Assembly: GCA_020632575.1 (NCBI GenBank)
Contig: JACKFH010000003.1
Location: 124,001 to 188,000 of the forward strand
Length of the DNA: 64,000 bases
Reading direction: 5' to 3'
From: Candidatus Omnitrophota bacterium
GTDB taxonomy: Bacteria; Hinthialibacterota; Hinthialibacteria; OLB16
This document shows positions 51,013-59,111 of the stretch, in pieces. Position 1 is the first letter of the stretch, and each line of letters begins with the position of its first letter. Made by a program: the position numbers and the translations under genes. The notes below the pieces were generated by a model, which did not search any database, was not told the origin of the DNA, and was given only the letters and a program-made list of their open reading frames with translations.

Positions 51013-51321
51013 TTAGCGCCGGTCCCGGTCGCGATCCCGATCCATGCGGCCGGAGGGGGCTCCTTCACGACCGCCGCCCTCTCTTCCGGGCTGCTGGTTC
51101 CAACGGATATTCTCCTCGGGTTGGATGGTGGCGACAGCGTGTTTGTAAATCAGGTATTGCTCATCGCGCTCTTCATTAACCACCACGACAGTGAAGTTAT
51201 CGAAAGCGGTGATCTTTCCATGAAGATCGGAGCCATCGGACAGATGAAGAGTCACCGCGACGCGATCACGCCTCGCCTGATTGAGGAAACTGTCTTGGAT
51301 GTTGATTTGAGGTTTGGACAT
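51013..51321 (-). CDS. hfq: RNA chaperone Hfq
   Basis: The 102-residue protein has the Hfq Sm1 motif (NIQDSFLNQARRDRVAVTLH, LHGKITAFDNFTVVVVN) and the Sm2 motif (QYLIYKHAVATIQP, with the family Y-K-H). The C-terminal 30 residues are Gly/Arg/Asp-rich, ending in repeats of Arg-Asp, a disordered tail of variable type. ATG 51321 is chosen over an adjacent GTG; GGGGGGTGAT lies upstream. A likely promoter sits about 110 bp upstream. Confidence 0.94.
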   Translation of the reverse strand: MSKPQINIQDSFLNQARRDRVAVTLHLSDGSDLHGKITAFDNFTVVVVNEERDEQYLIYKHAVATIQPEENIRWNQQPGREGGGREGAPSGRMDRDRDRDRR

Positions 51322-51426
51322 CACAGATCACCCCCCGAGGGAAAAAATTACATTCATGCGAAAATTTTTCAAATACACCTCATGAAGAACCCAGCCGAGC
51401 TCCTCGTTGATACAAACTTTACATCG

Positions 51427-51456
51427 ATTATAGCCTTATTCCCTTCGATTCTGCAA
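51427..51456 (-). promoter_or_regulatory. Likely hfq promoter
   Basis: On the minus strand a consensus TATAAT (51427-51432) follows TTGCAG (51451-51456) with an 18-bp spacer. The leader would be about 100 nt, running through a region with T-rich and A-rich runs. Confidence 0.45.
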
Positions 51457-51492
51457 CTCATCTTTTTTTCTGTCTAGATCGTTCACCTCAAT

Positions 51493-51509
51493 ATGGGGGA
51501 ATCCCCCAT
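51493..51509. promoter_or_regulatory. Perfect palindrome in the hfq-sodA divergent region
   Basis: ATGGGGGA-A-TCCCCCAT: 8-bp arms with one central base, 107 bp upstream of sodA. No T-tract on either strand, so an operator or repeat is more likely than a terminator. Its right side plus the following bases (CCCCCATTTCGGGAT) recur at 53871-53885, next to the rpsI terminator. Confidence 0.45.
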
Positions 51510-51615
51510 TTCGGGATCGGGGGACCTCGACTCTCTTGTCGATTCCTGGGTTTCCTCCTAAAGTCAACATCGGACAGGGTAAAATGATATAAGAGATGAA
51601 GGAGGACTATCAAAG

Positions 51616-52221
51616 ATGGCCCATGAATTACCCCCATTGGATTACCCATTCGACGCCCTCGAACCCCATATCGACGCTAAAACAATGGAAATCCACCATG
51701 ACAAGCACCACGCGGCCTATGTTGCGGGACTAAACGGCGCCTTGGAGGGCCAAGACGCCCTCGCTTCGAAGAGCGTGGAGGATTTGCTTAAAGGAATCAA
51801 CGACGTTCCCGCCGAAAAACGTCAAGCCGTGATCAACCACGGTGGCGGGCATGCGAACCACAGCCTGTTCTGGAAGGTGCTCGCCCCCGGCGGAGCCAAA
51901 GCTCCCTCAGGCGACCTAGCCAGCGCAATCGACTCGGCGTTCGGAAGCTTCGACGCTTTCAAAGAGAAATTCGAAACCGCCGCCAAGACCCGTTTCGGTT
52001 CGGGATGGGGTTGGTTGGTCAAGGATGGCTCCGGCAAGCTCGAGGTTCTGAGCACCGCCAACCAGGATTCTCCGCTGATGGATGGGAAAACGCCGATCCT
52101 CGGTATCGACGTTTGGGAGCACGCCTACTACCTGAACTACCAGAACCGTCGCCCGGACTATGTGGCCGCCTTCTGGAATGTCGTCAACTGGGACGAAGTC
52201 GCCAAGCGCTTTTCGGCTTAA
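51616..52221 (+). CDS. sodA: Superoxide dismutase, Mn-type (Mn/Fe family)
   Basis: The 201-residue enzyme converts superoxide to peroxide and oxygen. N-terminal LPPLDYPFDALEPHIDAKTM, HHDKHHAAYV (first His ligand), GGHANHSLFW (second His ligand) and the ligand pair Asp and His in GIDVWEHAYYLNYQNRRPDY are all present. The NQDSPL segment places the Gln typical of Mn-using enzymes, so Mn rather than Fe is likely. GGAGG precedes the ATG and a strong terminator follows. Presumably cytoplasmic: no signal peptide. Confidence 0.95.
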   Translation: MAHELPPLDYPFDALEPHIDAKTMEIHHDKHHAAYVAGLNGALEGQDALASKSVEDLLKGINDVPAEKRQAVINHGGGHANHSLFWKVLAPGGAKAPSGDLASAIDSAFGSFDAFKEKFETAAKTRFGSGWGWLVKDGSGKLEVLSTANQDSPLMDGKTPILGIDVWEHAYYLNYQNRRPDYVAAFWNVVNWDEVAKRFSA

Positions 52222-52256
52222 TAGGCGGACCAGAAGAAAAATCTGTAATTGAAAAG

Positions 52257-52292
52257 CCGCCCCGGGGGATCCGTTTCCCCCGGGGCGGTTTT
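52257..52292 (+). terminator. Rho-independent terminator of sodA
   Basis: A 12-bp perfect stem (CCGCCCCGGGGG / CCCCCGGGGCGG), 8-base loop, followed by TTTTCGTTT. It lies 36 bp after the sodA stop. AAAA precedes the stem, so it may also act weakly on the opposite strand, where the histidine kinase gene ends. Confidence 0.9.
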
Positions 52293-52354
52293 CGTTTCGA
52301 TCTTGGTAGGGGGAACGAGAGACGGAATCACTCGGAGGCCCCCCTGGGTTTTGT

Positions 52355-53746
52355 TCAGGAGAGAGGCAGCCGGATTGTTGCTGTGGTTCCCAGGTCCTCT
52401 CTGCTCTCGATCGTCACCACCCCTCCATGTTTTCCGACGATATCGTGGGCATAAGGAATGCCCAAACCGACGCCGAAACCCTTGGTGCTGAACAGGGGCT
52501 CATGGACCTTTTCCAGGATCGGTTCGGGGATGCCGGGTCCGGTGTCGCGAATGGCAATCTCCACAGCGTTGTCCACACGTTTTGAGGCGACTTGAATTTC
52601 GCGCATCGATTCGGTTCCGACCTCGAAGGACTCGACCGCATTGGCGAAAAGTTTTTCTAAGACCAAACCCATTTGGTGGCGATCGAGGTTCACCTTCGCA
52701 CCGCTCTCGAATCGAGTGGTGAGCAAGACCTCAGCCGGTTTCGGCCAAGAATCGGCGCATTTCGCCAAAAACGAGTCAAGATCGGTCTCCTCGAAATAGA
52801 GTTGCTTTTCGGTCGCGAAATCCAGAAGTTGGTCGATGACCATGACACACCTCTGGATGTTGCGCTCGGCGAACTGAAAAGATCGTTCGATCTGCTCGGT
52901 CCGTTGCACTTCGGCGATCGATTGTTCAAGCGTGTAGATGGCGTTGCGTATCGACCCCAAGGGGTTCCGCAGCTCGTGGCTCACTGTTGAGGTCAGCCTT
53001 CCCAATGTGGCAAGCTTTTCTTTGCGAAGCAGTTCCTCTTGGGCATTCTTGAGGTCGAGCGTTCGCTCCTCGACCAGTTCCTCCAGGTGAGTCCGGTAGG
53101 CGGACAACTCCGATTCCGTTCGTTTTCGCTCCGTGATGTCCCTTCCCTCGGGAATCAGATAGAGGACCTCCCCCTGCCTGCCATAGACCGGCTTGAGCGA
53201 AAAGTCGATATCGATAATTTCTCCTTGTTCTCCAATGTTGGTGGTTTCGAAACGGACGAACTGGCCCTCGGAGGCGCGTTGGATAGCGTGTTGGATTTGC
53301 TCCTGAATGGCCGCGGAGTGCGTCCACCAAGGCGTCTCCCAGAATGGTTTTCCAAAAACCTTGTCGGCTTCCGACCCCGCGAAATTCAACGCCGTGTCGT
53401 TCGCGGCGATGGTCTTTCCCTCCGGGGTGAGGAGCCCGAGGAACTGGAATGTCTGGTTGAAGATGGCTTTGAATTTGGCCTCGCTCTTCGCCAACGCCCG
53501 ATGAGACGCCTCCAGTTTGCGAACCTCCCGGCGCAGCAGCAAGTACAGGAGAAGCGCGGTGACTCCGACGTAGAACCATCCCTTAAAGATCTGAAGACGG
53601 GTGAGCTCCTCCGTATCCTCTACAATCAAAAGAAGGACTCGATCGGAGAACAGAATCCAGAGGACTCCGATTCCGGCGTAGATCAAGGGGACTCGCAGGT
53701 AGATCTTCTTCCAGCGAGGTCTTTTGGCGGGTGGAGCCTTGGTCAT
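52355..53746 (-). CDS. Membrane-bound PAS histidine kinase
   Basis: The 463-residue kinase has two membrane segments (VPLIYAGIGVLWILFSD, GWFYVGVTALLLYLLL), a PAS domain (IFNQTFQFLGLLTPEGKTIA to LYLIPEGRDITERK, about residues 95-207), a coiled-coil, HisKA with His257 (LTSTVSHELRNPLGSI) and an HATPase domain (FANAVESFE, IRDTGPGIPEPILEKVHEPL, GFGVGLGI). All catalytic boxes look intact. No response regulator is adjacent, so it is an orphan in this window. The gap between it and rpsI holds the rpsI terminator. Confidence 0.9.
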   Translation of the reverse strand: MTKAPPAKRPRWKKIYLRVPLIYAGIGVLWILFSDRVLLLIVEDTEELTRLQIFKGWFYVGVTALLLYLLLRREVRKLEASHRALAKSEAKFKAIFNQTFQFLGLLTPEGKTIAANDTALNFAGSEADKVFGKPFWETPWWTHSAAIQEQIQHAIQRASEGQFVRFETTNIGEQGEIIDIDFSLKPVYGRQGEVLYLIPEGRDITERKRTESELSAYRTHLEELVEERTLDLKNAQEELLRKEKLATLGRLTSTVSHELRNPLGSIRNAIYTLEQSIAEVQRTEQIERSFQFAERNIQRCVMVIDQLLDFATEKQLYFEETDLDSFLAKCADSWPKPAEVLLTTRFESGAKVNLDRHQMGLVLEKLFANAVESFEVGTESMREIQVASKRVDNAVEIAIRDTGPGIPEPILEKVHEPLFSTKGFGVGLGIPYAHDIVGKHGGVVTIESREDLGTTATIRLPLS

Positions 53747-53840
53747 CTCAATCCTCGATCGGCGAAATGCGGATTCATTTTGTCAGAATAGTAATGCAAT
53801 CAAGGTGACAATCAAGAATTTATTTTTCGTCAGGAAGGCA

Positions 53841-53876
53841 TAAAAAATGGGGGAAAGAGACATCTCTTTCCCCCAT
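53841..53876 (-). terminator. Rho-independent terminator of the rplM-rpsI operon
   Basis: On the minus strand a perfect 14-bp stem (ATGGGGGAAAGAGA / TCTCTTTCCCCCAT) with a 2-base loop is followed by TTTTTTA. It begins 31 bp after the rpsI stop. Confidence 0.88.
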
Positions 53877-53906
53877 TTCGGGATGCGGTGTAATTGGACG
53901 AGCGGT

Positions 53907-54302
53907 TTAACGTTTCGAGAACTGGAAACGAGCGCGGGCGCCGCGTTGACCATATTTCTTCCGCTCCACCATACGTGGGTCGCGAGTCAGGAACCCGGCG
54001 CTTTTCAGAGGCGCGCGGTATTTGATGTCGAGGTCGCAGAGCGCGCGGGCGAGGCCATGACGCAGAGCCCCGGCCTGGCCAGCCTTTCCACCGCCTCGCA
54101 GGGTCACTTTGATATCGAACTGGTTGGAGGTCTCGGTGACCACCAAGGGTTGACGGATGATCAAAGATAGCGAATCGCGGCCGAAATAGTCATCGGCGGG
54201 CAATCCATTAACCGTGATTTCACCCTTTCCGGGTTTCAGGAAAACGCGGGCAATCGCATTCTTTCTTCTTCCAGTGCCGTAGTTGTAATCGCCGACAGGC
54301 AT
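53907..54302 (-). CDS. rpsI: Small ribosomal subunit protein uS9
   Basis: The 131-residue protein has the S9 signatures: GTGRRKNAIARVFLKPGKGE near the N-terminus, GGGKAGQAGALRHGLARAL in the middle, and the tail DPRMVERKKYGQRGARARFQ ending in SKR, which enters the ribosomal P site. It follows rplM by 15 bp in the universal L13-S9 order. Confidence 0.97.
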   Translation of the reverse strand: MPVGDYNYGTGRRKNAIARVFLKPGKGEITVNGLPADDYFGRDSLSLIIRQPLVVTETSNQFDIKVTLRGGGKAGQAGALRHGLARALCDLDIKYRAPLKSAGFLTRDPRMVERKKYGQRGARARFQFSKR

Positions 54303-54317
54303 TCGATGTCTCCTTGA

Positions 54318-54749
54318 TTAAATTTCCAGCGGTTGCGGGTTCTGAGCATCGTGCTTGTGCTCTGGACCGGCGTAGATTTTCAGTTTTTTGATTTGAGCGC
54401 GACCCAAACGGCTCTTGGGGAGCATCCCGCGAACAGCGGCCTCGATCACCCGCTCGGGGTGCTTTTCGATCATCTCGTTGAAAGAGGTCTCTTTCAGACC
54501 GCCTGGGTAGCCGCTGTAACGTCGGTAAACCTTTTGTTCTCCCTTATTCCGGGTCAAAACAATCTTATCGGCGTTCACCACGATCACATGGTCGCCGGTG
54601 TCGACACACTGTGAATAAGTTGGTTTATGTTTGCCGCGGAGGACGGTGGCGATTTTGGTGGCCAAACGCCCCAAAACCTTGCCTTCAGCATCGATGACAT
54701 GCCAAGCGGGGACCACCTCACTCGGCGTCGTGTAGTGAGTCTTGATCAT
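54318..54749 (-). CDS. rplM: Large ribosomal subunit protein uL13
   Basis: The 143-residue protein shows the L13 motifs: WHVIDAEGKVLGRLATKIAT at the N-terminus, THVIVVNADKIVLT-like segment DHVIVVNADKIVLTRNKGEQ, YRRYSGYPGGLKE, and AVRGMLPKSRLGRAQIKKLK near the C-terminus. First gene of the L13-S9 operon; a strong promoter lies about 40-70 bp upstream. Confidence 0.97.
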   Translation of the reverse strand: MIKTHYTTPSEVVPAWHVIDAEGKVLGRLATKIATVLRGKHKPTYSQCVDTGDHVIVVNADKIVLTRNKGEQKVYRRYSGYPGGLKETSFNEMIEKHPERVIEAAVRGMLPKSRLGRAQIKKLKIYAGPEHKHDAQNPQPLEI

Positions 54750-54790
54750 TTTTCCTTGTAAATTCCTCTCGATTGACAGAGCAGCCCGGA

Positions 54791-54819
54791 AATATAGGGA
54801 TGACTGGCCAAAGAGTCAA
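54791..54819 (-). promoter_or_regulatory. Strong promoter of the rplM-rpsI operon
   Basis: On the minus strand TTGACT (54814-54819) and TATATT (54791-54796) are 17 bp apart. The leader of about 35 nt contains GAGAGGAA before the rplM ATG. Confidence 0.7.
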
Positions 54820-54927
54820 GCCCGGCCCGTTGATTCTGACTATTGTAGGCCCAATCGGGTGGGATCGTCTATAGGTTCAGAGTCTCATCTTAAGGTTTGA
54901 CAAGCGGTTTTGAAAGTTTAACCGGCC

Positions 54928-54947
54928 TGTTGATAATCTGTGGATAA
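54928..54947 (-). promoter_or_regulatory. Two tandem DnaA-box-like 9-mers
   Basis: Read on the minus strand: TTATCCACA (54939-54947), an exact match to the DnaA-box consensus, and TTATCAACA (54928-54936), one mismatch. Both have the same orientation, 11 bp apart. They lie immediately after the carB stop, in the 199-bp gap before rplM. Nothing else typical of an origin (dnaA, dnaN, long AT-rich element) is seen nearby, so function is uncertain. Confidence 0.45.
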
Positions 54948-54948
54948 G

Positions 54949-56826
54949 TTAATCCGCTGCCCGATGCCACTCCTGAAGCGATCTCACCTTCCTTATCTCC
55001 TCGGTTCCCAAGTGCTTGAGGGCTTGGACAGTCACCTCCGCGGCGGAGATGGTGGTGACATAGGGCAAGGAGTTTTCGAGGGCAGCCCGTCGAATGGCAG
55101 TCTCATCGAATTTCGAGGCGGCCCCGAGAGGCGTGTTGATCACGAAATCGATTTCCTTGTTCTTGATTCGGTCCACGATATTGGGACGGCCCTCATGGAC
55201 TTTGTAAACGAACTCGCTTTCGATCCCCTCTTCGGCAAGCGCTTCGCCGGTCCCCTCGGTGCAGACCAAGTTGAAGCCGAGCTCTCTAAGGTTTTTTGCC
55301 AGCGAAACCAGGTTTTTTTTGTGACGGTTGTTCACCGATAGAAAAGCCTTGCGGGTTTCGCCTGGTTTCGGTGGAAGCGGAAGGTTTTGGCCGGCCGCCG
55401 CCTGGCTCTTCGCGAAAGCCACGCCGAAGTTGTCGGCGATCCCCATCACCTCTCCCGTCGACCGCATTTCAGGTCCCAACAGCGGGTCGACATCGGTGAA
55501 TTTGATGAAGGGGAGAACCGCCTCTTTGACGCAGAAGTAATCGATTTTCGGTTCCTCGGTGAAACCGAGTTCCTTAAGCGACTTTCCAATCATGACTAAC
55601 GAGGCGAGCCGCGCCAAAGGAACTCCGGTCGCTTTGCTGACAAAGGGGACAGTCCGAGAGGCCCGTGGGTTCACCTCGATCACGAACAGCTTGCCCTCGG
55701 GGTGTTCGTCAGTGTACTGAACCGCGTATTGCACATTCATCAGGCCTTTTACTTCCAGGCCCAATGCGAGTTTCTCGGTGTTTTCGCGGATTTCCTTGAG
55801 GATTTTGGGAGAAAGGGACCGTGGGGGGAGGACACAGGCGCTATCGCCGGAATGGATGCCGGCCTGCTCAATGTGCTCCATGATTCCGCCGACCACCGCA
55901 ATATCTCCATCGCAGATCGCGTCGACATCCACCTCGATGGCGCCATCCAGGAAACGGTCGATCAGGATGGGTTTGCCAGGGGAAACCTCTGCCGCGCGGG
56001 CGATGTATTTCTTTAATGATTCCTCGTCGAAAACGATCTCCATGGCCCGACCGCCGAGGACGAAACTCGGGCGAACTAGAACTGGGAACCCAATCGACCG
56101 AGCGACCTCGACCGCCTCATCGAAATTGGTGGCGGTGCCGCCAGCGGGTTGCGAGATGCCGAGCTCATCGAGAAAGGCCCCGAAAGATTTCCGGTCCTCG
56201 GTTCGATCGATCGACGCAGGGCTAGTTCCAATGATGGGGGCGCCCGCCTCTTCGAGCCGAGTGGCCAGGTTCAAGGGGGTTTGTCCGCCGAATTGGACAA
56301 TCACCCCGACCGGTTTTTCGACCTCGATGATGTTCATGACGTTCTCGAAGGTCAGTGGTTCAAAATAAAGGCGGGTGCTGGTGTCGTAATCGGTCGAAAC
56401 GGTCTCCGGGTTGGAGTTGACCATCACCGTGTCGTAGCCAGCATCTCTAAGGGCGAATGCGGCGTGACAACAACAGTAGTCGAACTCGATCCCCTGTCCG
56501 ATCCGATTGGCCCCGCCCCCCAGAATCATCACCGTGGGCTTGTCGGATTTGCGGATCTCCGATTCGTTCAGGGAGTTTGGCTGACCATCCTCTCCGATGG
56601 ACAAAACCGGACTTTCGTAGCAAGAGTAGTAATACGGGGTGTATGCTTCGAATTCTCCGGCGCAGGTGTCGACCAGTTTGAAGACGGGTACGACGCCGTT
56701 CTCGATCCGGAGTTCCCGGACCTCTTCCTCGGAGATGCCAAGAAGGTGGGAAATCTGAACATCCGAGAAGCCGTTCTTTTTGGCTTCCCACAACTGAACT
56801 CTTTTTTCGTTTGGTAATTGTCCCAT
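54949..56826 (-). CDS. Carbamoyl phosphate synthase large chain, C-terminal half (split CarB)
   Basis: The 625-residue protein corresponds to roughly the last 60% of single-chain CarB: part of the oligomerisation domain (KKNGFSDVQISHLLGISEEE, VYK-like VPVFKLVDTCAGEFEAYTPY), the second ATP-grasp unit (VMILGGGANRIGQGIEFDYC, IVQFGGQTPLNLA, RPSFVLGGRAMEIV, VDAICDGDIAVVGGIMEHIE, NPRASRTVPFVSKATG) and the MGS-like allosteric domain. The first ATP-grasp half is absent: upstream is a divergent transporter. This matches the two-gene carB organisation known in some archaea and deep-branching bacteria. Both the glutaminase subunit and the N-terminal half must be elsewhere. Confidence 0.95.
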   Translation of the reverse strand: MGQLPNEKRVQLWEAKKNGFSDVQISHLLGISEEEVRELRIENGVVPVFKLVDTCAGEFEAYTPYYYSCYESPVLSIGEDGQPNSLNESEIRKSDKPTVMILGGGANRIGQGIEFDYCCCHAAFALRDAGYDTVMVNSNPETVSTDYDTSTRLYFEPLTFENVMNIIEVEKPVGVIVQFGGQTPLNLATRLEEAGAPIIGTSPASIDRTEDRKSFGAFLDELGISQPAGGTATNFDEAVEVARSIGFPVLVRPSFVLGGRAMEIVFDEESLKKYIARAAEVSPGKPILIDRFLDGAIEVDVDAICDGDIAVVGGIMEHIEQAGIHSGDSACVLPPRSLSPKILKEIRENTEKLALGLEVKGLMNVQYAVQYTDEHPEGKLFVIEVNPRASRTVPFVSKATGVPLARLASLVMIGKSLKELGFTEEPKIDYFCVKEAVLPFIKFTDVDPLLGPEMRSTGEVMGIADNFGVAFAKSQAAAGQNLPLPPKPGETRKAFLSVNNRHKKNLVSLAKNLRELGFNLVCTEGTGEALAEEGIESEFVYKVHEGRPNIVDRIKNKEIDFVINTPLGAASKFDETAIRRAALENSLPYVTTISAAEVTVQALKHLGTEEIRKVRSLQEWHRAAD

Positions 56827-56863
56827 AATAGCCGGGAGCGAAGGCTAAGGAGGCCTTGATCCA

Positions 56864-59029
56864 ATGTCAAGCTTTTCCAGGTGCACTCTGACCCTCCTCT
56901 TTGTGGGGGTAGTTCAGGCTCTATTTCACGTCGATGCCGTGGCCCATCCAATGGATAGCTACGCAATCGATCAGTACATGGATTTCCGGATCGAGGGGAA
57001 CCAAGTCCATTTGATCCATCGCATCGAATTCGCCGAAATCCCGACCGCGTCCGAACTCCCGAAGGTCGACACGAACCAAGACATGTCGCTCTCCAACTCG
57101 GAGACATTGCCCTATGTTCAGAAGACAGTGGACCAACTCAAAAACGAGTTGGTGTTGACCGTGGATGGGGAGCCCCTGGAATGGGAATACCTCCGCGGCG
57201 AGGCGTTTCTCGACTCGATTCCCTCCACACGTCTCAAGGTGGTCTCCGAATACCAGACCAGTTTTTCGGGGGATCTCGGTGATGGCAGGCTGTTTCGATT
57301 CGATCTTCAGCACCTGCCCGGGGCGCGCGGGGATCGTCAGACCCGAATTGCGACAAAAGGCATGACCGCCCTGCAAGGGGTCGCGAGCAGCGAGAATGTT
57401 CAACCACCCGGCATGGCTCCACCGGCGATCCTCGACACCGCCGCGTTGGTCTATGGTCACAAGGTTCAATGGACTGTTGTCCCCGCGGAGTCGATGGCCC
57501 CGGATGAGGTTCCCGATTTCTCGATACGCGCAGCGACCGGCCCGGCTCAACCCGCCAATCCCTTTCTCTCCCTCAATCAACGAGATTTTCCAGATGAAAC
57601 GATGGGCGAACCGCCCGCGAATTCCGGCGGGGTCGGTCCAGCGACACAAGAGGCTTCGGGCAGCCTTCGAGACGCGGGCGCCCCGAACTTTGCCGAGGGG
57701 GCTGAGTCAAAACCCACGAAAGAAACCTGGGCCGACCGTCAATTTCGCAAGATGTTCCTCGACAGCAAGGCGGGGAAGGCGGGTTGGTTGGCTTTCCTCG
57801 GTTTCAGTCTTCTTTCCCTGCTTTATGGGGCCGCGCACGCTCTCGAACCGGGGCATGGGAAGACGGTGGTGGCGGCGTATCTGGTGGGGAGCCATGGCAC
57901 GGTCTTCCATGCGGTGATGCTCGCCCTGATTGTGACATTCACCCACACCTTTTCGGTTTATATCCTTGGCATCATCGCGCTGACGAATCTGGAGAAGGTC
58001 CAGGGAACCTATCTGCCCATCCTCGAGGTGGGATCCTGGTTCCTGATTTTCTGCATGGGCCTCTGGTTGTTCCTGAAATACTACAAGTACTATGTCCAGG
58101 GGAAACTCGCCGACCCAACCTTCCACACCCACGGCTTCGGAGAGGGGCACACGCACCTCCCCGATGGCAGCCACCCGCACGATCACGATCACTCCCATGA
58201 GCCTCATCATCACGACCATGGTCACCACCATCATCATGATCACCCGCATGACCACGACCACAATCATTCGCATTCACACGATCATGATCACGATCACGAT
58301 CACAAGCATGACCACCCACATCCCCACGATCACGACCACGCGCATCACCACGCTCCCAAAGGCGAGGCCCACCAACACACGCATGAGCATAAGCACGACC
58401 ATCCTCACGATCACTCGCATGAGCACAAACACGGTGAGGGGCATGAACATACGCACGAACACAAGCACTCACACGGCGAAGGGCAGGCTCACACCCACGA
58501 GCACAAGCATGACCACAAACACGAGCACCCCCATTCGCACGATCATGACCACGGGCATAGTCACAGCCACGACCACGAACATCCGCATAAGCACGGGCAT
58601 TCGCACGACCACGATCACCATCACGACCATAGCCACAAACAGGGACATACCCACGATCGTGGCCATGGACACCCTCACCACGATGAACCCGCGACAGAGG
58701 TGAACTTCTGGAACCTGCTCGTTCTTGGGATCACCGGCGGAATCGTCCCCTGCCCGGGGGCGCTGTTTGTGATGATGATTGCGCTGACCAGCGGGGCCGT
58801 ACTAACGGGTCTCTATCTCATCACCATTTTCAGCGTGGGACTCGCGCTGACTCTGATGGCGGTGGGAATCACTGTGGTGAAGGGGCGAGGGGTGATCGAC
58901 AAGTACGCGCCGAATCCGAAGATCATTCAGATTGTGCCGATTTGCACGAGCTTGGTCATTGCCTTAGTCGGTTTGGGTTTCATGATCAACGGCTTGGTGA
59001 AGCATGGGATAATTCAATTGCATCTCTAG
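56864..59029 (+). CDS. RcnA/NicO-type nickel/cobalt exporter with giant His-rich loop
   Basis: The 721-residue protein has a signal segment, an extracytoplasmic N-terminal domain (about residues 25-300), and membrane helices of the NicO/RcnA family: GWLAFLGFSLLSLLYGAAHA followed by LEPGHGKTVVAAYLVG (metal-binding H-x4-D/H-like), AVMLALIVTFTHTFSVYILG, and after the loop ITGGIVPCPGALFVMMIALT and SVGLALTLMAVGITVVKGRG. Between them lies a cytoplasmic loop of about 185 residues, mostly His and Asp (repeats of H-D-H, H-E-H, H-S-H). Ni or Co efflux is inferred from the family. No RcnR-like regulator is adjacent. Confidence 0.87.
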   Translation: MSSFSRCTLTLLFVGVVQALFHVDAVAHPMDSYAIDQYMDFRIEGNQVHLIHRIEFAEIPTASELPKVDTNQDMSLSNSETLPYVQKTVDQLKNELVLTVDGEPLEWEYLRGEAFLDSIPSTRLKVVSEYQTSFSGDLGDGRLFRFDLQHLPGARGDRQTRIATKGMTALQGVASSENVQPPGMAPPAILDTAALVYGHKVQWTVVPAESMAPDEVPDFSIRAATGPAQPANPFLSLNQRDFPDETMGEPPANSGGVGPATQEASGSLRDAGAPNFAEGAESKPTKETWADRQFRKMFLDSKAGKAGWLAFLGFSLLSLLYGAAHALEPGHGKTVVAAYLVGSHGTVFHAVMLALIVTFTHTFSVYILGIIALTNLEKVQGTYLPILEVGSWFLIFCMGLWLFLKYYKYYVQGKLADPTFHTHGFGEGHTHLPDGSHPHDHDHSHEPHHHDHGHHHHHDHPHDHDHNHSHSHDHDHDHDHKHDHPHPHDHDHAHHHAPKGEAHQHTHEHKHDHPHDHSHEHKHGEGHEHTHEHKHSHGEGQAHTHEHKHDHKHEHPHSHDHDHGHSHSHDHEHPHKHGHSHDHDHHHDHSHKQGHTHDRGHGHPHHDEPATEVNFWNLLVLGITGGIVPCPGALFVMMIALTSGAVLTGLYLITIFSVGLALTLMAVGITVVKGRGVIDKYAPNPKIIQIVPICTSLVIALVGLGFMINGLVKHGIIQLHL
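58117..58683 (+). repeat. His-codon low-complexity tract within the metal exporter gene
   Basis: About 570 bp composed largely of CAC/CAT alternating with GAC/GAT, GAG, TCG and CCC. It encodes the His/Asp loop. The simple-sequence character is the reason long mirror frames rich in Val and Met appear on the other strand; these are not genes. Confidence 0.8.
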
Positions 59030-59038
59030 GCGGACTCC

Positions 59039-59106
59039 GCCCAGGACTGAAGTCCTGGGCTAACCATACGAAGTCCACTAAAGGGACTGTCTCGATGGAA
59101 GAGACT
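59039..59106. repeat. Three tandem short hairpins between convergent genes
   Basis: GCCCAGGACT/AGTCCTGGGC (59039-59060; perfect 10-bp arms, 2-base loop), then AGTCC...GGGACT (near 59072-59089), then GTCTC...GAGAC (near 59090-59105). They fill the gap between the metal exporter and the DinB-like gene. No T-run follows either strand. Repeat-derived or a structured 3' end. Confidence 0.5.
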
Positions 59107-59111
59107 TCCCC

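Noticed and set aside
51493..51509. Palindrome considered as a terminator
   Set aside because: No T-tract on either strand, and it lies upstream of both neighbouring genes.
54928..54947. Chromosomal replication origin
   Set aside because: Only two boxes, no dnaA/dnaN/gyrB neighbours and no AT-rich unwinding element; kept only as DnaA-box-like sites.
56568..57107. Possible N-terminal half of carB upstream of the C-terminal half
   Set aside because: The minus-strand frame here has no ATP-grasp motif; it is a shadow of carB and of the exporter gene.
58092..58703. Thr/Ile-rich plus-strand frame and Val/Met-rich minus-strand frames
   Set aside because: Direct by-products of the His-codon repeat in the metal exporter gene.
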